A stretch of 64,000 bases of DNA. Source: Daejeonella rubra. Lineage in GTDB: Bacteria; Bacteroidota; Bacteroidia; Sphingobacteriales; Sphingobacteriaceae. Below, piece after piece: positions 60,104 to 64,000 of the stretch (its first letter is position 1; each line of letters starts with the position of its first letter). Both the position numbers and the translations under genes were made by a program. The stretch is taken from assembly GCF_900103545.1 (NCBI RefSeq), contig NZ_FNHH01000011.1, forward strand, positions 1-64,000. Reading direction: 5' to 3'. The notes beneath the pieces were generated by a model. The model was not told where the DNA came from. It ran no database searches and saw only the letters and a program-made list of their open reading frames with translations.

Positions 60104-61093
60104 TTAGATCAATTTTTTAGCCATAAGGTATTCCGCTATTTGAACGGCATTTGTCGCAGCTCCTTTTCGTAGATTATCTGCAACGATCCAAAGATTCAGT
60201 GTTTTGTCCTGAGATTCATCTCTTCTGATTCTACCAACAAAAACTTCATCTTTCTCGTGTGCATCCATTGGCATTGGGTACTTTAAGTTTGCCGGATCAT
60301 CAACAACAATTATTCCTTCTTCTTTTTCCAGAATTGAACGTACTTCATCCAAATCGAAATCATTTTCAAATTCAATGTTTACAGCCTCAGAATGGCCTCC
60401 CATAACCGGGATACGAACAGTTGTGGCAGTAACACGAATTGAATCATCGCCCATGATCTTTTTTGTCTCAAGGATCATTTTCATTTCTTCCTTGGTGTAT
60501 CCGTTATCCTGAAACACATCGATCTGAGGAATAACATTGAGATCAATCGGATAGGCGTATGCCATTGGTCCGACAATACCTTTGCGCTCGTTCATCATTT
60601 GATCCACGGCTTTAACGCCAGTGCCGGTAACAGACTGATAGGTGGAAACAACCACACGTTTAATCTTATATTTATCATGAAGCGGCTTCAAAACCACTAC
60701 CATTTGTATTGTCGAACAATTCGGATTGGCAATTATCTTATCCTTTGCTGTAAGCTCATTTGCATTTACTTCAGGAACGATTAATTTTTTATCCGGATCC
60801 ATCCGCCAGGCAGATGAATTATCAATTACTGTTGTTCCAACCTCTGCAAAACGCGGCGCGCTTTCCAGGGAGGTTCCTCCACCGGCAGAAAACAATGCTA
60901 CATCTGGCTTCATAGCAATAGCATCATCCATGGTCACAACAGTATACTTTTTCCCCTTGAATTCAATCTGTTTACCTGCACTCTTTGCAGAGGCAACCGG
61001 GATCAATTCACTAACGGGGAAATTGCGCTCTGCTAAAACTTTTAACATCACCGAACCTACAAGGCCGGTAGCGCCTACTACTGCGACTTTCAT
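60104..61093 (-). CDS. asd: aspartate-semialdehyde dehydrogenase
   Basis: The 329-residue enzyme makes aspartate semialdehyde for lysine, threonine, methionine and diaminopimelate synthesis. The NADP loop VAVVGATGLVGSVML is at the N-terminus, the catalytic Cys is near residue 126 in IANPNCSTIQMV, VVSTYQSVTGTGVKAVDQM is typical, and the catalytic His is in RIPVMGGHSEAVNIEF. Length is normal. It is a stand-alone housekeeping gene with its own terminator (60055-60082) and is not obviously linked to the catabolic locus. Confidence 0.95.
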   Translation of the reverse strand: MKVAVVGATGLVGSVMLKVLAERNFPVSELIPVASAKSAGKQIEFKGKKYTVVTMDDAIAMKPDVALFSAGGGTSLESAPRFAEVGTTVIDNSSAWRMDPDKKLIVPEVNANELTAKDKIIANPNCSTIQMVVVLKPLHDKYKIKRVVVSTYQSVTGTGVKAVDQMMNERKGIVGPMAYAYPIDLNVIPQIDVFQDNGYTKEEMKMILETKKIMGDDSIRVTATTVRIPVMGGHSEAVNIEFENDFDLDEVRSILEKEEGIIVVDDPANLKYPMPMDAHEKDEVFVGRIRRDESQDKTLNLWIVADNLRKGAATNAVQIAEYLMAKKLI

Positions 61094-61321
61094 TTTTTTA
61101 ATTGTTTTTTTGAAAAATTTGAACTTTTTTATTTTTTAAACAAATATGAGAAATTGTTTGATCATTTTATTGGTTTAAATAGCCTTATGAGCAAATTCAT
61201 GTTCCAAATCATGGATTTTAGCAATAATATTACCGTTAACTATATAGAACTTACCGTAAACTCATTCCATTTGAATGTAGGTTTCCAGAATCCTAATTTA
61301 ATTCTGCTTTAAGGAGCAGAA

Positions 61322-64000
61322 ATGAGAAAGATCTTAATAATAGTACTTCTTTTATACAGCAACTTAGCACATTCCCAACTGAATGATGATTTTAGTGATG
61401 GGAATTTTTTATTAAATCCAGTTTGGAGTACCGGGAATAGCGGATCTGATTTTATTATTCTGAATAATCGGCTCAGATCAAATTCCAGCCAGAGCTCTGG
61501 CAGCTTTTATATCAGTACACCTAATTCTCTTGCACTAAATTGCAAATGGGAGTTTTGGGTAAACCTTCAATTTAACACTTCAGGAGCAAATTATGCCGAC
61601 ATCTATCTGATTGCAGACAAAGCGGATCTTAAAAGCACTCTGATCAATGGATATTTTATACGAGTTGGGAATACGGATGATGAAATCTGCCTGTATAAAC
61701 GATCTGGCCTGAGCAACAGCAGTGTCAAGATAATTGATGGTATAAACGGAACAACAAATTTAAGTAATAATACGATCAGAGTGCGTGTTACAAGGAATAA
61801 CGATGGCCTGTTTAGTCTTGAAAGGGAATTAACAGGAAATAATAGCTCTTATTTTACAGAAGGAACATTTACAGATCTAAGCTTTACAAATTCCTCTTTC
61901 TTCGGCATTTACATTCAACAATCTACCTCATCCTTTTTTCAGAAACATTTTTTTGATGATTTCAGTATCGAGCCATTGATATCAGACACAAGTCCGCCGG
62001 AGTTAACAAGTGTTTCTGCGATAGATTCAAATATATTGGAGGTGACCTTCAACGAGGAAATGGACAGTATTGGGGTGAAAAATTCGACAAATTTCAGCAT
62101 AAATAATTTCAATGGCCAGATAGTTAACATACAAACAAGCACTGATCCGGCAAAATTCAGGGTCAAATTAGCCACTGAATTGAATACCGGCACCTACACC
62201 CTGACTGTATTAAATGTAAAAGACAAAAACGGAAATCTAATTCAAAGTAAAAACAATGCTTCATTTAGTTACATAAAACCTTATAAGACTAAATTCAGAG
62301 ATATAATTATCAACGAAATCTTTGCAGATCCCGCACCGCAGATCGATCTGCCATCGGTTGAATATATCGAACTGCTAAATACCACCAATGAAACCATATC
62401 AATGCATAACTGGAGACTTAGCGACCCATCAAGTTCAGGGGTTTTAGGAAACATCAGTATTTCTCCCCACTCCTATTTAATTCTTTGTGCAAAGGCGGAT
62501 ACCGCTGAATTTAAGAAATTTGGAAAGGTATTGGGTATCTCACCCTGGCCTTCATTGAACAATTCGGGTGATGTGATTCAAATAAAGGATCAATTCAATC
62601 TATTAATCGATTCCATCTCCTATTCAGACAATTGGCACCGTGAATCTTCGAAAAACCAAGGAGGATGGAGCCTCGAACGTATAAGTCCGACAACCGTATG
62701 CGAGGGAATTTTCAACTGGACCGGCTCCAAGGACCCTTCAGGCGGCACACCCGGAAAGCAAAGCTCTGTTTTCATTCTCAATTTTGATCAAATGACCTTT
62801 AAGACTGATAGTTTAAGCCGTTTATCAGATTCTACAATTCTGATCTATTTAAACAAACCACTCAATATTGGATCAATAATAAATGACCGATTCACTCTGC
62901 TCCCAAATGCAGGACAGATCAAAGGGAAAGTAATTAAACCAGAATTGGGACAGATCACATTAACATTCAGCGAAAAATTCAAAGCGGGCACAACTTATCA
63001 ACTAAGCATAAGCGGAATAAAAGACTGCAGCGGAAATACAATAAACAATACATCTCCCTTCAGTTTTAGTATTCCTGCGCTTCCCGCACCACCACCGGCT
63101 CCTCCGGCTCCACCGGTCAGGATTGATACCGCACAGGTATTCATCACCGAAATATTTGCAGATCCATCACCAGAAGTTGGTCTGCCGCTGGTTGAGTTTA
63201 TTGAATTGTTCAATCCCGGAAAAGACACAATAGATCTGGAAGGATGGAGTATTAATGATCCTCAATCAAAGGGCATCTTGAAAAAACACCTGCTGCCACC
63301 AAATCAATATCTTATTCTTTGTCCCGCAGCGGATACAATTCAGTATAAAAGCTTTGGAAGAACATTGGGTATTTCACCATGGCCATCATTGAAAAACAGT
63401 GATGATCAGATATCGCTAAAGAGCTTTAAAAACAGAGTTGTTGATTCTATCTCATATTCCGATACCTGGTATGCTGATCCGATGAAGAAACAAGGTGGCT
63501 GGAGTCTGGAACGGATTGATCATTTGTCTAAATGTTCGGGGCAATTCATTTGGACTGCTTCAAAAGATCTTTCTGGCGGAACGCCTGGCAAACAAAATAG
63601 TATCTATGTTCCCAATTATGATAAATTGATTTTGAAGGCTGATAGTATGAATCGTATGAGCGATTCTACTTTGCTAATATATTTCAATAAACAATTGATT
63701 ATTAATACCTTAATTAAAGAAAACTTTACATTATCGCCAATTTCAGGTCAGATTAAAGAAATTAACAACAGCGGAGATTTTAGGCTGGTCACATTAAAGT
63801 TCAGCGAAAAATTCAAAGCAGGCGCAATTTATCAATTAAGTATTACCGGAATAAAAGATTGCAGTGGAAATACCTTCAGCAGTTCAACTCCATTCAGCTT
63901 TAGCATTCCTGCACTTCCGGCACCGCCACCGCCTCCACCGGTCCCACTAATCAGGATTGATACCGCCCGGATATTCATCACCGAAATATTCGCCGATCCA
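61322..64000 (+). CDS. secreted lamin-tail-domain repeat protein (3' end beyond window)
   Basis: An open frame of 893 codons starts at ATG 61322, five bases after an AAGGAG ribosome site (61311-61316), and runs off the right edge. A signal peptide (MRKILIIVLLLYSNLAHSQ) is followed by a LamG-like region (residues about 22-215), an Ig-like SbsA/Big_5 domain (about 220-320, SPPELTSVSAIDSNILEVTF) and then repeating units of a lamin-tail domain (NEIFADPAPQIDLPSVEYIE) plus another Ig-like domain. Each unit ends in a proline-rich linker (PALPAPPPAPPAPP). The unit length is 278 residues. Such proteins are secreted surface or biofilm proteins, often with a C-terminal sorting signal, which would be outside the window. 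No enzymatic domain is seen so far. Confidence 0.85.
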   Translation, partial: MRKILIIVLLLYSNLAHSQLNDDFSDGNFLLNPVWSTGNSGSDFIILNNRLRSNSSQSSGSFYISTPNSLALNCKWEFWVNLQFNTSGANYADIYLIADKADLKSTLINGYFIRVGNTDDEICLYKRSGLSNSSVKIIDGINGTTNLSNNTIRVRVTRNNDGLFSLERELTGNNSSYFTEGTFTDLSFTNSSFFGIYIQQSTSSFFQKHFFDDFSIEPLISDTSPPELTSVSAIDSNILEVTFNEEMDSIGVKNSTNFSINNFNGQIVNIQTSTDPAKFRVKLATELNTGTYTLTVLNVKDKNGNLIQSKNNASFSYIKPYKTKFRDIIINEIFADPAPQIDLPSVEYIELLNTTNETISMHNWRLSDPSSSGVLGNISISPHSYLILCAKADTAEFKKFGKVLGISPWPSLNNSGDVIQIKDQFNLLIDSISYSDNWHRESSKNQGGWSLERISPTTVCEGIFNWTGSKDPSGGTPGKQSSVFILNFDQMTFKTDSLSRLSDSTILIYLNKPLNIGSIINDRFTLLPNAGQIKGKVIKPELGQITLTFSEKFKAGTTYQLSISGIKDCSGNTINNTSPFSFSIPALPAPPPAPPAPPVRIDTAQVFITEIFADPSPEVGLPLVEFIELFNPGKDTIDLEGWSINDPQSKGILKKHLLPPNQYLILCPAADTIQYKSFGRTLGISPWPSLKNSDDQISLKSFKNRVVDSISYSDTWYADPMKKQGGWSLERIDHLSKCSGQFIWTASKDLSGGTPGKQNSIYVPNYDKLILKADSMNRMSDSTLLIYFNKQLIINTLIKENFTLSPISGQIKEINNSGDFRLVTLKFSEKFKAGAIYQLSITGIKDCSGNTFSSSTPFSFSIPALPAPPPPPPVPLIRIDTARIFITEIFADP
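62315..64000 (+). repeat. 834 bp in-frame coding repeats
   Basis: The GAAATnTTTGC motif (the NEIFADP / TEIFADP start of each lamin-tail unit) occurs at 62315, 63149 and 63983, exactly 834 bases (278 codons) apart each time. Segments such as GISPWPSL, QGGWSLERI and SGGTPGKQ recur in both complete units. The third unit begins at the right edge. Confidence 0.9.

Noticed and set aside
60726..61139. 137-codon open frame antisense to asd
   Set aside because: It lies almost wholly over a clear housekeeping gene and shows no recognisable protein features.
1..64000. rRNA, tRNA, insertion sequences, integrases or phage genes
   Set aside because: None were recognised by eye on either strand; small tRNAs could be missed without a covariance search.

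Overview
The window looks like chromosomal DNA from a Bacteroidota bacterium, most likely a Pedobacter-like member of the Sphingobacteriaceae. This rests on a SusC/SusD pair with a FecR anti-sigma factor and ECF sigma factor, a TAnnTTTG-type promoter, AT-rich intergenic DNA, flexixanthin/myxol-type carotenoid genes and many lipoproteins with short signal peptides. The family-level placement is inference. I saw no rRNA, tRNA, CRISPR array, insertion sequence or prophage.

Positions 1-20,600 are mostly housekeeping: an RNA m5C methyltransferase, a CoA-binding protein, a flavoprotein, LemA and TPM proteins, a Nudix hydrolase, an exported PQQ/cytochrome c dehydrogenase, dnaA with a 734 bp AT-rich upstream region that is a candidate oriC, a methylmalonyl-CoA mutase large chain, an IscA-type protein, an ABC permease, and a nucleotide-sugar operon (ugd, uxs, galE, rmlB) next to waaA. 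Positions 20,500-27,140 hold hemH and then a carotenoid tailoring cluster (ketolase, ispH, CruF-like hydratase, glycosyltransferase, acyltransferase, CrtD-like desaturase). Together these predict a keto-carotenoid glycosyl ester. A PBP4-type D-Ala-D-Ala carboxypeptidase follows.

Positions 28,700-60,050 form a roughly 31 kb catabolic locus, almost all on the minus strand, and are the most interesting part. An ECF sigma factor, FecR, SusC with an STN domain, and SusD are followed by a Tat-type membrane dipeptidase, three exported SelA/DgaE-like PLP enzymes, five exported COG3964 (EF_0837-type) amidohydrolases, a CBM9-like protein, an exported lactonase-like amidohydrolase, an exported RraA-like protein, a BASS transporter, an NTF2-like protein, a KDPG-type aldolase, a TIM-barrel isomerase, a D-2-hydroxyacid dehydrogenase, two RidA lipoproteins and a glycerate kinase. 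A ROK-type regulator is divergent at the upstream end. There are no glycoside hydrolases or polysaccharide lyases.

The amidohydrolase, PLP enzyme and KDPG aldolase combination recalls the EF_0837/0838/0839 and D-glucosaminate (dga) systems of Firmicutes and enterobacteria. Here, however, the first two enzymes carry export signals and have multiplied, partly by duplication of a three-gene block. My working model is uptake by SusCD, periplasmic deacylation and ammonia elimination from an N-acylated beta-hydroxy amino acid or amino-sugar acid, RidA clearance of enamine/imine intermediates, import of the keto acid by BASS, and cytoplasmic cleavage to pyruvate plus a C2/C3 fragment that reaches glycerate. 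The substrate is unknown.

The right end holds asd and the open-ended start of a large secreted lamin-tail-domain protein built from 834 bp (278-residue) repeats.
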